64,000 nt of DNA from Vigna angularis. Lineage: Eukaryota > Streptophyta > Magnoliopsida > Fabales > Fabaceae. The notes under the pieces were generated by a model. That model was not told the origin of the DNA. It worked only from the letters and a program-made list of their open reading frames with translations, and made no database searches. A program made the position numbers and the translations under genes. The stretch covers positions 29,469,960 to 29,533,959 of the forward strand of contig NC_068979.1 of assembly GCF_016808095.1 (NCBI RefSeq), written 5' to 3'. This document shows, piece after piece, positions 19,401-29,902 of the stretch; position 1 is the first letter of the stretch; each line of letters starts with the position of its first letter.

Positions 19401-19464
19401 ATCTGAAACGAAGTGGATCTGTGGAAAAAGGGAATTGTAGAAAGATTTAGGGACTCACCGACAT
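16443..19464 (-). CDS. BPA1: RRM protein of the BPA1 (Binding Partner of ACD11) family
   Basis: Six coding exons on the minus strand, in gene order 19464-19459 (ATG TCG only), 18421-18338, 18240-18137, 18034-17959, 17764-17681 and 17018-16443, join in frame to 309 residues. An RRM spans about residues 31-105 (RNP2-like VKVSNI, RNP1-like QVAYVTF, the typical FFSFSGDIQYIE between them). The last exon encodes the family C-terminal region: AEDVMSTMLAKGFILGKDA, KVREMDEKYQ, and an Ala/Ser-rich helix (SALAAAEQKASSAGSAIM). Arabidopsis BPA1 binds the sphingolipid transfer protein ACD11 and restrains cell death; relatives BPL1-BPL4 stabilise it. A start made of two codons in its own exon is unusual, but donor, acceptor and frame all fit. 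The N-terminal 30 residues before the RRM are the least certain part; a downstream start is possible. Confidence 0.82.
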
Positions 19465-19519
19465 TTGGGATGGTAGAATGTTGTATTTGTCAGAAGCAGC
19501 GTCGGAAAGAGGCAACTTT

Positions 19520-20540
19520 TAAATGAAAATTTTGGTTGTTTGGTTCGTTGGTTTTGTTGTTATGTAATGTAATGAATGAGTCATCATGTGACTGTTATTC
19601 GGTTTCATATGATTGATTGTGAGTGGCTGCTGTGTAATTTTGGAACTCATGCCAAATGTAAAAATCTACTAGTCAAACTAAATTCAACTATTATTATTTT
19701 AATTCATTCCAACTCATTAACAAAAACAAATATACTATTTCTCTAATAAATTTGTCATAAAAACTAACTTCATCATTTATTTCTCATATAAATATTATTT
19801 GTGAATCTATTATAAATTTATCTTAACTTATAGATACTAAGAAACATATCTTTATATTGAATAATATGTGATAAAACAAATTACTCTATCACATATGATT
19901 GATTCAATCTAAAATGAGTTATAATTGGATGATGTAGGATTTTTAGTTGTTAAATAATTAAAATAAATAAATTCAACCAAACTTAATTTAGTTTAATTAT
20001 ATTTATTTGGGTTAGTTTGAAAGTTTTATATTAAACTTAATATGTTTTATGATAACATTTTTTTCATGTTAACAAAAACTGTAAAATTATAATTATAAAA
20101 TAAATATAAATAATTTTTATAATTTCAATATAAATCATTTTGTAATTTGATTTGAATTTCATGCCGGTGTTTGGTGTTTTCTATAGGTAATTGATTGAAT
20201 TCATTAACTTGAGTTTTCATTTTCTTTTTAAAAGTGTGTATAAAGAGAAAAGTTAGATTTGTTTCTAGTCTTGTTATATAGAAAATTTTGAAGTTTTGTT
20301 TTTACAATCTATTCACCCAGAGGATCATGATCTGACATCCACTAAGCCCTTTTTCTTCTTTTTCTTTACTCCTTCTTCTCCATTTATATTATCTTCTTGT
20401 AATTTTAATAATAGATTTTAAGGTTTCAAGTAAGTAATGAATTATTCATTTGATTTATTTATTTGAGTCTATTTTTATTCTTTTTATCTTGAGTTTTATT
20501 AGTTATTTTTAATATTGTTTTTTAATAGTATTGATAAGTC
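19520..20540. other. AT-rich intergenic DNA upstream of the BPA1-like gene
   Basis: This includes the promoter of the minus-strand RRM gene at its left end. No gene or element boundary was recognised in the remainder. Confidence 0.5.
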
Positions 20541-20553
20541 AATTTTATTTACA

Positions 20554-20708
20554 GTAATTAGCTAGAACTCCTATTAATGTTTAACTATTAATGTTTAATT
20601 AATAATATTTTATATGAGTGAATAGTAAACACTTATTTTGTAATTAGCTACAACTCCTATTAATGTTCAATTGATAATTTTTTATATGAGTGAATAGTAA
20701 ACACTTAA
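20554..20708. repeat. Two-copy direct repeat
   Basis: The copies at about 20555-20636 and 20641-20708 share TAATTAGCTA(G/C)AACTCC at their starts and GAGTGAATAGTAAACACTTA at their ends. The first is longer by an extra short TTTAACTATTAATG duplication. The sequence is non-coding. Confidence 0.7.
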
Positions 20709-20709
20709 T

Positions 20710-22290
20710 TTATATTCGGTCGAACAAAATATGTGTTATTTAATTTATTTTTTTCATTTATATATGTAGGCATAGATGAGAAGATAAAATTGAATTGATT
20801 AGAAGTTAGCATAATCAATTTAGATTTTAATACTATTTACTTAAAAGGTTCACATTTAATTTTATGCTTTCAAGCACCAAAATCCACAGGACCATTGCCG
20901 TCCCTGAACCAGTGGCGGTTTGATGATGTGAAATCATTCTCCTGCTGATCTGGAGTTTGACAGCTGGAAAAGAAAAAAAAAACGATTTTGGGAATTATTT
21001 CAGTTTTCAGGAGATTCTTCTCCTCCATTCTCTGGTTCGTCTTCTCTGGAATTCAAGGGCCTAAAACCACAATGTTGGCTAGGTAACTTGGTTTTGGAGA
21101 ATTTTTCTTCTTTATAGTTTAGGTGAGTTGTAATTCGACAACTCGATGAGTTCAATGTAACCTCATTAAAAGCTAAAGATTCAGAAATGACTTTAGCATG
21201 TGAAGCTGAAATGCATTCATCCATTTGTGAAAACTGATTTTGGGTTTGGATTTCTTTAATCTACAATTTCTCTGTTTTGCTGCTCTCATATTCATTTACC
21301 TTGCTTAATTCAACTTCAGTTATCATTTAATGATTTCGTTTATTTTGTTAATTTTAGTAGTGAATGTGGTTAGGTTAGTTAAGTTTGATTTCTTTGCATA
21401 ATTAGCATTGTCACTTGAAGTTTAGTTTCATTCTTTGATTCAGATTTCCCTACTGATACATTCAAAAATCAGATATCACTTTTCTAATCATTAAGAGGGA
21501 AAACTAAGTTTTTGATTGAGCCTATGCGACTAAAGTGCTTAACAATTCTGCATCTCAAATCTCACACTTCATCTAAAGAGGTTAAGAAGGTTAAAAGTCC
21601 TAAGGTTGATAAACATAATTGATTTCGTTCCATTACATGCAAGGTATAACAACATACCCAAGTTTAATGTTGGATTTGCTCTTTACTCAACTTTCAAGCT
21701 ACTAATTTATGAATCAAATCATGTGAATTGTTAAATCTTAGTGCTTTAACAAAACCAAAGTCCTAGAGAGAAAGTATAGTGCACAAAAGATTCTAGAGGG
21801 TGCTACTCTCCAACATAATAATCAAAACGCTAGAAATGAGTCAGCTATACTCATTTTGTCTTCCCTTGATGAAAATTTTCCTTTCTAATTTTTTAAAATT
21901 CTTTTTACATTTCCAAATTTTGACCATAAATTCCAGGAATACTTGAGGGAACCTTAAATTTGTGGTATATACGATATTAAAAGATGGAATTCAAAAACTT
22001 CGACATTTTTAATATGATAATATAGAACACACAATTGATAAAGTAAATTAAAGGTATACAATACATTTTGATTTCTTTTTCAAGGCCATCATTTTTAGCT
22101 CTTACAATGACATGAAGGATACCATGAAGCAAAAGGGTAGGGAGATACACAAGGAAGCCTTGGGAAGAAAGAATCAAACAAAAGAGAGACTTCTCATCAC
22201 ATCACACCACATTACATTACATTACATTACACAAAAAGAGAAGTTGGTACTCTCTTTCTTTGAAAACTAAATGTATGTCTTTTTTTCATA
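20710..22290. other. Intergenic DNA between BPA1-like and lectin kinase genes
   Basis: The stretch 20880-21240 has somewhat higher GC content but gives no recognisable protein on either strand. The right end (about 22190-22305) is the 3' untranslated region of the lectin receptor kinase gene, with a short CATTA repeat at 22212-22231. Confidence 0.5.
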
Positions 22291-22305
22291 AGAAAAAAAA
22301 TGAAC

Positions 22306-24663
22306 CTACTCTTCTCCAAGGAAGAAAACGGTGGGCTTCTTGGGCTCAAGGATCTCCACAGTCCCTTCCAACATCTTGGCCACCTTGCCCATAGTAGGCC
22401 TCAACTCAGGTCTATCTTGAAGACACCACATGGCAGTTTTCACCATCCTATTAACCATGTCAAAGTGGGTTCTGCTATCATAAGCATTCCTAATCTGTGC
22501 ATCCAAAATCTCCTCCACTCTCATCTCCTTAAACATCTTGTCAAAGGCCCAACCTGGGAAGTACCACTCCTCACTCCTAAGCACAGATTCTTGAATCTCA
22601 AAGTTCCTAATTCCACTCACAAGCTCCAAAAGCACCATGCCAAAACTATACACATCAGCTTTTGAAGTGATTGGGTCAGCTGTGATCCATTCAGGTGCCA
22701 TGTACCCTGGTGTGCCTCTCCTCCTTGACATGGTCACCATGTCCTCCTTTTTCCTCAACTTGGCCAGCCCAAAATCTGAAATCTTGGGGCAAAAATCATC
22801 ACCTAGTAAGATGTTCTCAGGCTTGATGTCACAGTGCAAAACCCACTCCAAACATTCCTCATGCAAGTAGGCAATAGCCCTTGCCACACCAAGGGCTATT
22901 CTGAATCTCATGCTCCAATCCAAAACCGGCTTCTGCTGTTGTGTGTTTGGACTTGATTGGTCTTTAAGATGGTTGTTATTATTGCTGTGAGACTTGTTGA
23001 CCCTGAAGAGGTACTTGTCCAATGAGCCACAGGGGATGTGTTCATAGACTAGTATCCTTTGACCCTTCTCAGCACAGAACCCCCACAGCCTCACCAAGTT
23101 GAGATGGTGCATTCTGGCAATGATTGTTACTTCTGCCCAGAACTCAGCATCTCCACCTGTGACATTCTTGAGGCACTTCACTGCCACCACCCTGTGGTCT
23201 GGCAACTCACCTTTGTAGACATCTCCGAAGCCTCCTTTGCCTATGAGATTGGAGAAGTCATTGGTTGCAGCCTTGATTTCTGAGTAGGTGAACCTCTTGG
23301 GACCCCCAGCAGGGAGAAGCTCCAGGCCCAGTGTGGTGGCCATGTCCCTATACTTGATGTACCTCTTCAGGAAGGACCAGAAAAAGGCCACCCCAGCTAT
23401 GAGTTCTGCAGCAAAAAGTGTGCATGTTATGGCAATGTTTCGGGCTGTTGTGTTTGAGTCCTTTGGGGGCAGTGGCAGGCTTATGTTCACTGGGCATGTG
23501 GTTTGCATCACCTCAGTCAGGCCAATGAAGTTGGACGGTGTTGACTCAGATTTATCAAGTTTGAGAAAAAAGGCAGCCTCAGTGCCTGGTGACCAGTACC
23601 CAAATCGAAGATTTGTCCCAGTCACCCACACACAGTAGCCCAATCCATCATATTTGAACCCAAACCCAAGACAAGTTTTATCTCTTGAGCAACCGGACTC
23701 ACAGATGGTGAAGTTGTCAGCTTTAATCTGGGTCAGATTACCATCACTGGTGAAGTTCACATAGTCCAGCCTCACAAATTGGGTGCTTTGGGAGAGAGAG
23801 ATTTTCCTTGTGCAACCCTCTTCAGCCCCGCCTTGGTTTGGGGTGAACCCAGATGGGCAATCACAACGAGTAGAAGAGTTCAAATCCTCTCCAGGCACAC
23901 AAATTGAATTAGACCCACATTTGCCTTTGATCTTGCACATCTCCCATATTCCTTTCCAAACCTCAATCCACTGGTTATTCTGGTCAGGGTAGAAGCTATA
24001 GATCCTGAGATTCCCATCATCATCAAGGACCACTTTCCTGAACCTGGGGTCTCCGTAATCTGAAGTGAGAAAAGAGTTACCTTGCATACTCATTTTCCCT
24101 GTATCATCCATGCTCAGAAAGGGATTCGGGGTGCTATAGTACTGATCAGAGGTGGAGTTGAGGACCAGAAACTGAGACTTGGTGAACCTGAATTTCCCAT
24201 TGTTGGAGAGAAGCTCAATCCCTGTGAAGCTCTGGTTGGGCAAAACGGTGTTGGCGGGGTTCTTGAAGCTGCTCCAGTTCCCAAAAACCAACTCTCCATT
24301 GTCCTTCAGATCAAGTCGGGAAGCATTAGTGTCGGCAGTTCCTTGAAAGGGTGAACCATCGAGGAGAAGTTCAAATTTTGAGGTGATGACAAGGGAGCCA
24401 GAGCTGTTCACTCGGGTGGTGTCACTCCACACAAGAGGGTCGACAGGGACTTTAGAATACCAAATGGAAAAGATGAAAAGGTCGGAGTTTGGGACGGGAA
24501 AGAAGCCTGCAGTGAAGTTTTTGTTGGCAGAGATAAGGGTTCTGTTCTGAGACGGTTGCCATGGGGAGTTTGAGATGTTGAAGGATGAGAATTGCTGTTG
24601 GGAGAAAGAGGGTTGAAGATTGAAGAGGAAGAAGAAGAAGAAGATGAGTACGAAGGAAGCCAT
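22306..24663 (-). CDS. G-type lectin S-receptor-like Ser/Thr kinase (At1g34300 type)
   Basis: One intronless frame of 785 residues. A signal peptide (about 1-22) is followed by a B-type (bulb) lectin domain (about 25-180), an EGF-like Cys-rich segment (243-284), a PAN/apple-like region (about 285-370), a transmembrane helix (409-430) and a cytoplasmic kinase (about 458-772). Kinase landmarks are GKGGFG at 475-480, the ATP-binding Lys at 496 (VAVK), HCD at 610-612, DFG at 630-632 and APEW at 656-659. The residue before the catalytic Asp is Cys rather than Arg, so it is a non-RD kinase; many kinases of this type act in immune signalling. The S-locus-type WQ.DW core is replaced by PWQPSQNRT, as in the At1g34300 group. 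The start is the ATG at 24663; the frame extends further upstream without ATG. An Asn/Gln-rich loop (557-578) interrupts the kinase. The ligand is unknown. Confidence 0.92.
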   Translation of the reverse strand: MASFVLIFFFFFLFNLQPSFSQQQFSSFNISNSPWQPSQNRTLISANKNFTAGFFPVPNSDLFIFSIWYSKVPVDPLVWSDTTRVNSSGSLVITSKFELLLDGSPFQGTADTNASRLDLKDNGELVFGNWSSFKNPANTVLPNQSFTGIELLSNNGKFRFTKSQFLVLNSTSDQYYSTPNPFLSMDDTGKMSMQGNSFLTSDYGDPRFRKVVLDDDGNLRIYSFYPDQNNQWIEVWKGIWEMCKIKGKCGSNSICVPGEDLNSSTRCDCPSGFTPNQGGAEEGCTRKISLSQSTQFVRLDYVNFTSDGNLTQIKADNFTICESGCSRDKTCLGFGFKYDGLGYCVWVTGTNLRFGYWSPGTEAAFFLKLDKSESTPSNFIGLTEVMQTTCPVNISLPLPPKDSNTTARNIAITCTLFAAELIAGVAFFWSFLKRYIKYRDMATTLGLELLPAGGPKRFTYSEIKAATNDFSNLIGKGGFGDVYKGELPDHRVVAVKCLKNVTGGDAEFWAEVTIIARMHHLNLVRLWGFCAEKGQRILVYEHIPCGSLDKYLFRVNKSHSNNNNHLKDQSSPNTQQQKPVLDWSMRFRIALGVARAIAYLHEECLEWVLHCDIKPENILLGDDFCPKISDFGLAKLRKKEDMVTMSRRRGTPGYMAPEWITADPITSKADVYSFGMVLLELVSGIRNFEIQESVLRSEEWYFPGWAFDKMFKEMRVEEILDAQIRNAYDSRTHFDMVNRMVKTAMWCLQDRPELRPTMGKVAKMLEGTVEILEPKKPTVFFLGEE

Positions 24664-24759
24664 GGTTTCGATGAGAGTTGGCCTGGTCAACTATGGTGCC
24701 ATGAATGAAATGCAAGAACTTGTGGTTGGTTGGGTTAAATTAGAGAAAAGTGGTCAGTG

Positions 24760-25296
24760 TTAATAAATGGCGGCTATGAAATTTGAGCGTGTAGATTTGG
24801 AAGATTGACTTGACTCTGATCTGTTCTAAGGTCCTTCTGTGACTGTGTCATCGCTTTATCGTCATTTGTGGGGTAAATTGTCTGACTTGTAAGGTTCTAC
24901 AATTTCCTATCTTCTTTTCTGCGTCTTCTCGGATTTGAACATCCTCAATTGTTCCTATTTCTGCTACCACTTGCATATCTCTTCTTCTACCACAGTTTAG
25001 AAAAGACAATCATACTTTTACAATATTTTTTTACGATATTTTAATATATATAAACATCAATAAATCACAGAATTTACATATAGTGTTAAAATATTATAAA
25101 ATAATATTATCAAATTATTATTATCCTTTTTTGAAAAACATTAACTAAACATATCTCTCCTACCACTTGCACAATTTTATTATCAGTTTCGAAAACCGTG
25201 TAATATATACTGCGGGTAAATTTGACTGTCCGATTGAACTGCACTTTCACATCCAACGACTTTATATATAAAGTGGTCAATAAACAACCCAAAAAC
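24760..25296. other. Promoter side of the lectin receptor kinase gene
   Basis: Non-coding. It should hold the promoter of the minus-strand kinase gene, but no convincing TATA box could be singled out. Confidence 0.4.
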
Positions 25297-25826
25297 CAGC
25301 TCCGGTAATTTTACCTGCGGACACGGATATTCGCGGATAAAATCCATGGTGGATAGTAATTATTCGCGGATATTTACTATTCGCGGGTAGCGAGTATTTT
25401 AATATTCGCTTCTAAACAGGTCGGATACAAGTAGTATACTATCCGCCCCGCGGGTACCCATTACCCGCAAAAAATTAAAAAATAAATAATTTATATATTC
25501 TTTTAATTAAATTTAATTAAAAATAAAATAAAATTATATTTTATTAGTTTAAATTTTATTAAAATTAAATTTTAATTTATATTTAATTTAATTTATATTA
25601 TATATATTTGTATTTTTATTTAAATTTTATTTTTAAAATATATTAAATATTTTTTTTTAACTTTTTGCGGATATCCGTGGGTACCCGCGGGTTTTAAAAT
25701 ACCCGCAGGTATTTTTTAAACGGGTATCCGGCAGGTAGCGGGTCGGGTAGCGGATACGATTTTATCCGGCGGGTCGGGTTACAGGTAGACACTACCCGTA
25801 CCCGACCCGACCCATTGCCATCCCTA
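25297..25826. mobile_element. hAT-like non-autonomous element rich in CGGGTA/GCGGATA motifs
   Basis: The right end reads, on the minus strand, TAGGGATGGCAATGGGTCGG, a terminus typical of plant hAT-type MITEs. The left end keeps a decayed version (GGTAATTTTACCTGCGG). Both subterminal regions are packed with GCGGATA, CGGGTA and CGGGTCGGG repeats in opposite orientations, and the middle (about 25460-25660) is almost pure A/T. No transposase is present and no clear 8-bp target duplication could be matched, so the left boundary is approximate. Confidence 0.6.
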
Positions 25827-25829
25827 GCT

Positions 25830-27089
25830 CTGTTCATATATCGAATCAACAAATAATATAAACAATACATTTAGTTACACTTTACTTATACCAAGTAGAT
25901 AATAATAAAAGTGACAAAAAAATATATGTATATCTTTTTATGGAGGAATATTAAATGTTAATTTCTTTTAGTAGAATAGTTAAATTTTAAATCTATGTCA
26001 TCCTTCCTTTCAAATTATATATAATAATATCAATAATAACAGAAAATTTTGTGTCACAAATTTAATTTAATTTATAATAAATGAATTTTAAATTACACAT
26101 TCATTATTCAAGTTAATCATCTTTTGTTTAATTAATTTGACTTGAATTAAATTAGATTAATCTAGAAACATAACTAATTTAATCGGTTCAATTAAATTCT
26201 TAAACATATGGAGTTAATCAAAATGTATAATAAGCATATAGTATTCTTTGTACAATGATTAGAAGAATAATTATATCTAAATTAGCTTCTATTAATGAAA
26301 ATTTTATATGATTTCGGGTTAGGATTGAGATCTTTTATTCAGAGCATTCAAAGTTATTCTCTCTCTTTTCCTTTTCTAAACTGTGTGGGAAGTACCTACA
26401 AAAGATACTTCGAAGCATAAATAACTTTGCGTAATAATATTTAATAGAAAGTGACTACTCATAATTAATTATGTGTCAAAAAAAATACATATATATATAT
26501 ATGTTAATTATAACTATCTCAATAACCATTTTAACTGACCGTTTAAGAGTTGTTAATTATTTATCTACCTAGTCTATTGACATAGGTATTCATACCCTAC
26601 AAGTTCCTTCCTCCGCTTACACGTAGAATTCCTTATAAAAATTCTTTGTATGTAATAGACAAAAGTATATAGATTTATGTTAAGAAATTTGATACCCACA
26701 ATTATCTTCTTTTCTTTTCTATAACATCACCCTTCAGGGAAATTTTATCTGCCTTCACTCTGAATTTTTTCACTAAAATGTCATTTTCTCCTTGATTAGG
26801 ATATCTTTGAAATCATTAGGAAAAATTCTCCAAGCGTACCTATCAAAATTTTGATTAACTGACACGTTAGCCTGCAGTCCGACACTCATTTTCCATTCTA
26901 ATTGTTAATGGGATTTTAATATTATTAAACAGAAAGACTTGTGATTTTTAAAATTTAATATCCATTTTATTAGTGTGTTACTTCAGTATTCTTTTAGAAA
27001 ATTAACGTTAACCACATATCTTTCCCACCAAAATGATGTGAGAGGAAAAATAATATCTTTCCCAGTACTTGTTTTTATATTAAAACATC

Positions 27090-27090
<1 letters not shown>
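25830..27090. other. AT-rich intergenic DNA, no gene seen
   Basis: Non-coding sequence between the hAT-like element and the AT tract into which the Mutator-like element is inserted. No motifs were recognised. Confidence 0.55.

Positions 27091-27092
<2 letters not shown>

Positions 27093-27143
<51 letters not shown>
27093..27143. repeat. (TA)n microsatellite, target of the MULE insertion
   Basis: About 25 TA units end exactly where the left inverted repeat of the Mutator-like element starts. A shorter (TA)n follows its right end (37380-37400). This is consistent with insertion into a TA array and a 9-bp all-TA target duplication, which cannot be resolved by eye. Confidence 0.9.
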
Positions 27144-27145
<2 letters not shown>

Positions 27146-27357
27146 GTTTGCTAACGCGTGTATGCCTGTTTTTCAGTTGGTACATTTTAGTAATGTGTAT
27201 CGGATTTTAATAAACAAAAATACCCTTATATATCATGAATTCTAAGTTTTAAGGTTAAGGGTATTTTAATAATTTTCATTCTCAAAACTTAAAAAAAAAA
27301 CCCCAAACCCTTACTCACCTCTCTCATTCCTCTCAATCTTTTTCTCTTTCATCTCTC

Positions 27358-27540
27358 TCATTCCAACCTTTTCTCTGTCAGCTTCAATTGAAAAAATAAA
27401 AAACATTTGCCTTTAAACAATTTGCCTTTGTAAAAAGTTGAGTCATTGAAATATTCACCTTCAGGCAAAGGTTCATTCAAGATTTCTTCAATTTCACCAT
27501 CTTCACTAACCCTCATCATCTGCATATGTTGAATCATCAT
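27358..27540 (-). other. Short ORF inside the MULE, possible captured gene fragment
   Basis: A 60-codon frame starts at an ATG and has an acidic, codon-like middle (EDGEIEEILNEPLPEGEY). Its 3' part runs into the inverted repeat. MULEs often carry pieces of host genes (Pack-MULEs), and this could be one, but I do not recognise the parent gene and it may be chance. Confidence 0.25.
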
Positions 27541-27557
27541 CTCTAAAAAGACCCTTC

Positions 27558-27977
27558 AGGCCAATTACCAATTCTTTTGGATGTCATTATATTGTGAAAA
27601 TTAGATAAAATTATATCCGACAGAAATTATAAAATGAAAACTCATTATAAAGTCATTTTTTGTAAGAAATTGTTTAACAATGAGTGTTTCTGATTTTTTC
27701 CAGGCCAATTACCAATTCCTTTGATGTCATTATGCTTGTGAAAATTAGATAAAATTAGATAAGACAAAAATTATAAAATAAAAACTCATTATAAAATCAT
27801 TTTTTGTAAGAAATTGTTTAACAACAAGTATTTCTGATTTTTTCGAGGTCAATTACCAATTCCTTTATGCTTGTGGAAATTGGATAAAATTAGATAAGAC
27901 AAAAATTATAAGATGAAAACTCATTATAAAATCATTTTTTTTTGTAAGATTGTTTAATGGCAAGTGTTTTTGATTTT
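27558..27977. repeat. 144-bp tandem repeat, about 2.9 copies, inside the MULE
   Basis: The unit starts (AGGCCAATTACCAATTC or close variants) fall at 27558, 27702 and 27846, exactly 144 bases apart. Each unit ends GTTTNTGATTTTTTC. The third copy has small internal deletions. It is non-coding. Confidence 0.85.
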
Positions 27978-29328
27978 TTCAATTGGGGCTACAGTACGGA
28001 TGACAGAGAAAAGATTGGAGAAAAGATTGGAGTGAGAAAGATGAAAGAGAAAGGGTTGAGAGGAATGAGAGAGACAGAGAAAAGATTGGAGTTAGAAAGA
28101 TGAAAGAGAAAGGGTTGAGAGGAATGAGAGAGATGAGTAAGGGTTTGGGGTTTTGTTGAGACTTTGGCAAGTGTACCAAATCGTTCAAGTAATAAAACCG
28201 GTAAGACCGGATATCGTTTCCCAAGAGACTCGTGTCCTAGACAATCGTATAATATCTAACTAATTTAGACTAAAGAATGATTCCATGTTTTTGGGATTTT
28301 CATGCAATTAAATTAAAGATAAAACATAAAGGGTAAAAGTGATCTTTGATAATGCAAACACTTAAGAAATGAAAGATTAGAAATGATATGGAATGGTATT
28401 GTTGGGGATATGATTTCACCTACTTCACTCTTATGCATAGATAAACACTTCCTCTTTATTAATTATGCCAATGTCAATCTACTAAATTACTCAAACCCAA
28501 TCCCTTGGTAGAAAGAGCCTAGACTTACTTCTTAAACTCCAATCCCTTGGAAAATCTAACAAGTTCATCCGCTTTAAGAATTGAGATTCAAGACAACCAA
28601 AGGTCCATGTTCTATCCCTAGATACACTTTTCTTTAGGTATTTAAACCAGTTCTAGATTCACCCAATATTTCCCAATATCAAGCAAACCCTAAAATCATG
28701 AAATGGTTGAATCAATCATACAAGCTTTAAGCAAAGGAATTAAACACTAACAATTAATCAAAGAGGCATATAATCATTCAAAACAACTGTAATTTACATA
28801 AGAGATCCGTGATTACATCAATCCCCAACAATAATGAAACTAGCTCTCCATGAATGGAGAGCTTGATCTTACAACAAAGGTGGAAATGGAAGAAGGAGGA
28901 GGACCCAAGGATGAAGAAGGGCTGTTCCCACAGCTCCTAGCTCGCCTTTGGACGCTCCAATTGAGAGAAATCGTGTCTGGGCTGCCAAAGATCGTAACCC
29001 CTTCGCGTTCCAGAACTAAATAAGCCGTTTCTGCCACATCAGCAAAAGTCGCGCCCGGCGGCCCGACAGACAGGCGCCAGGTGTGACACCCGGGCACGGA
29101 GACGAGGGCGGGGAGTGACGCCGGTGCAAGAAGCATGGTGCAAGGGGCACAGACAAGGAGCGGCTCCTGGAAGCTTCGGGTGGAAGGGGTACATGGACGA
29201 ATCGGACATACACCGGAATGAGAGGGATCTGGAGACTGTGTAGGTATGGGACTATACAGTTGAAGGATAGCTTAAAGGAATTGATTTGGCTACTCATATC
29301 ACCAAAATGCATTTGCTTTTCGGTAGCC

Positions 29329-29410
29329 TGACTCATAAGAACTCCATGGTTAAGCGTGCTTAGCCTGGAGTAATTCTGGGATGGGTGACCTTCTGGGAAG
29401 TTTTCCCGGA
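29329..29410 (+). other. 5S-rRNA-like segment in Cassandra 5' LTR
   Basis: AGAACTCCATGGTTAAGCGT and GGGATGGGTGACCTTCTGGG follow the order and spacing of the internal control region of plant 5S rRNA (A box, intermediate element, C box), with scattered substitutions. In Cassandra this region is thought to supply a pol III promoter. It is part of an LTR and not a 5S rRNA gene. Confidence 0.88.
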
Positions 29411-29503
29411 AAGTGTGCGAGTGAGGACAAAGCACACTGGAAAGCCTGGTGGTGATCTGTGGGGGCAGTCGACGGTCCCTGTGAGTTGCCGGGATGTTAC
29501 AGA

Positions 29504-29515
29504 TGGTATCAGAGC
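29504..29515 (+). other. Cassandra primer-binding site (initiator tRNA-Met)
   Basis: TGGTATCAGAGC, two bases after the end of the 5' LTR, is the standard complement of the 3' end of plant initiator tRNA-Met used to prime minus-strand DNA synthesis. Confidence 0.9.
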
Positions 29516-29820
29516 CTAGCCTCTCCCAGTACGGTGTGGTTCGAGGACGAACCAGAGCGGAAGCTGGTGGGCATGTGACACCCGGGCACGGAGACGAGGG
29601 CGGGGAGTGACGCCGGTGCAAGAAGCATGGTGCAAGGGGCACAGACAAGGAGCGGCTCCTGGCAGCTTCGGGTGGAAGGGGTACATGGACGAATCGGACA
29701 TACACCGGAATGAGAGGGATCTGGAGATTGTGTAGGTATGGGACTATACAGTTGAAGGATAGCTTAAAGGAATTGATTTGGCTACTCATATCACCAAAAT
29801 GCATTTGCTTTTCGGTAGCC

Positions 29821-29902
29821 TGACTCATAAGAACTCCATGGTTAAGCGTGCTTAGCCTGGAGTAATTCTGGGATGGGTGACCTTCTGGGAAGTTTTCCCG
29901 GA
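29821..29902 (+). other. 5S-rRNA-like segment in Cassandra 3' LTR
   Basis: This repeats the 5' LTR segment 492 bases downstream, identical by eye, with the same AAGCGTGCTTAG and GGATGGGTGACC blocks. Confidence 0.88.

Noticed and set aside
22300..24354. Several plus-strand ORFs over the lectin kinase
   Set aside because: Antisense shadows of a complete 785-residue receptor kinase frame.
29329..29410. 5S rRNA gene
   Set aside because: The similarity covers only the internal control region, has many substitutions and sits inside both LTRs of a retroelement; it marks Cassandra, not a 5S gene.
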